From NCBI RefSeq assembly GCF_002752355.1, contig NZ_MRAV01000003.1:1-64000 (forward strand): a DNA stretch of 64,000 nt. Direction: 5' to 3'. The notes beneath the pieces were generated by a model, which worked only from the letters and a program-made list of their open reading frames with translations, searched no databases and was not told where the DNA came from. Each line of letters opens with the position of its first letter. Within the stretch, counting starts at the first letter, position 1. This DNA is from Leucobacter sp. OLIS6 (GTDB lineage: Bacteria; Actinomycetota; Actinomycetes; Actinomycetales; Microbacteriaceae). Position numbers and translations under genes: made by a program. Positions 63,856 to 64,000 of this stretch are shown here, one piece after another.

Positions 63856-64000
63856 CTACGCCCCGAGGCCCGAGCCCGAACCCGCACCCGAGCCCGAGCC
63901 CGCACCACCCCGCGCACGCCACAGCGCGATGCCCGCACCCAGCTGCCAGACCATGAACAGGTCGACCGCGCCGCGCTCCGAGATGCCGTCGGGGAGCAGC
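63856..64000 (-). CDS. C-terminal part of an unidentified protein (cut by the window end)
   Basis: Only the last 47 codons are present, ending in TAG at 63856-63858. The visible text reads LPDGISERGAVDLFMVWQLG, then AGIALWRARGG, followed by a Gly/Ser/Ala repeat tail (GSGSGAGSGSG). The hydrophobic part might be a last membrane helix. Coding phase and the absence of any other open frame support it being real, but no family can be named. A run of nine G lies just beyond the stop. Confidence 0.55.
   Translation of the reverse strand, partial: LLPDGISERGAVDLFMVWQLGAGIALWRARGGAGSGSGAGSGSGLGA

Noticed and set aside
63722-63922. Small frames reading VAPNRCFAGREGAVWRHS at 53.7-54.2 kb and 63.7-63.9 kb as related peptides
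   Set aside because: Their similarity comes only from the exact palindromic DNA repeat. They lack ribosome sites and continue into unrelated text.

Overview
This window is high-GC DNA with dense coding, GTG starts, 4-base ATGA/GTGA gene overlaps, apparently leaderless starts (ATG or GTG about 7 nt after a TANNNT -10 box), a class E sortase-type LAXTG signal and a class Ib nrdHIE/nrdF system. This points to an actinomycete, most likely order Micrococcales, family Microbacteriaceae (inferred from gene content; no rRNA is present). I see no rRNA, tRNA, CRISPR array, transposase or phage integrase. About 57 protein genes fill the window.

Left part (1-18.1 kb): a D,D-carboxypeptidase faces a four-gene catabolic operon on the minus strand (MFS carrier, ThDP enzyme, YtcJ-type amidohydrolase, N-carbamoyl-amino-acid hydrolase type M20 enzyme). 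A divergent PucR-family regulator precedes it, with a perfect 12-bp palindrome between them. An M20 peptidase follows. Then a TetR regulator diverges from a five-gene operon: a second YtcJ-type amidohydrolase plus a complete Dpp/Opp-type ABC importer whose two ATPases are fused. A perfect 9-1-9 palindrome overlaps the -35 box of that operon's promoter.

Magnesium module (18.1-22.3 kb): a clear M-box (Mg2+) riboswitch, a short upstream ORF with a strong Shine-Dalgarno, a P-type Mg2+ ATPase (mgtA) and an MgtC/SapB protein. Small membrane, peroxiredoxin, hydrolase and NTF2-like genes follow. Next comes an ABC-F ATPase whose leader carries a 6-codon apparently leaderless ORF and a chain of hairpins.

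Deoxyribonucleotide region (27.5-33.5 kb): nrdH-nrdI-nrdE, then an intervening collagen-like secreted protein with a phage-collar-like end, then nrdF. Paired NrdR-type boxes precede both nrdH and nrdF. A cluster of DnaA-box-like 9-mers lies upstream of nrdH.

Housekeeping middle (33.5-46.4 kb): a small HTH protein, rlmH, an aminotransferase, an ABC exporter with a membrane-anchored esterase, a YbaK-type deacylase, a thiamine-binding MTH1187 protein, a DHA2 drug exporter with a divergent AraC/GyrI-like regulator, exonuclease III, trpS and a GNAT.

Right part (46.5-64 kb): an M20 peptidase, a polar amino-acid ABC importer, an RpiR regulator and a secreted, sortase-anchored cyanophycinase-like S51 peptidase look like one nitrogen-scavenging locus. 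The last block is a LacI-controlled operon of an oligopeptide-type importer, a protein that matches 6-aminohexanoate-oligomer hydrolase NylC residue for residue at every catalytic position I can recall, and a C45 Ntn hydrolase. Two LacI-type operators with identical promoter geometry precede this operon and a PaiB-like gene. An exact 59-bp palindromic repeat occurs twice (54.0 and 63.8 kb), with two degenerate relatives, as a REP-like family.
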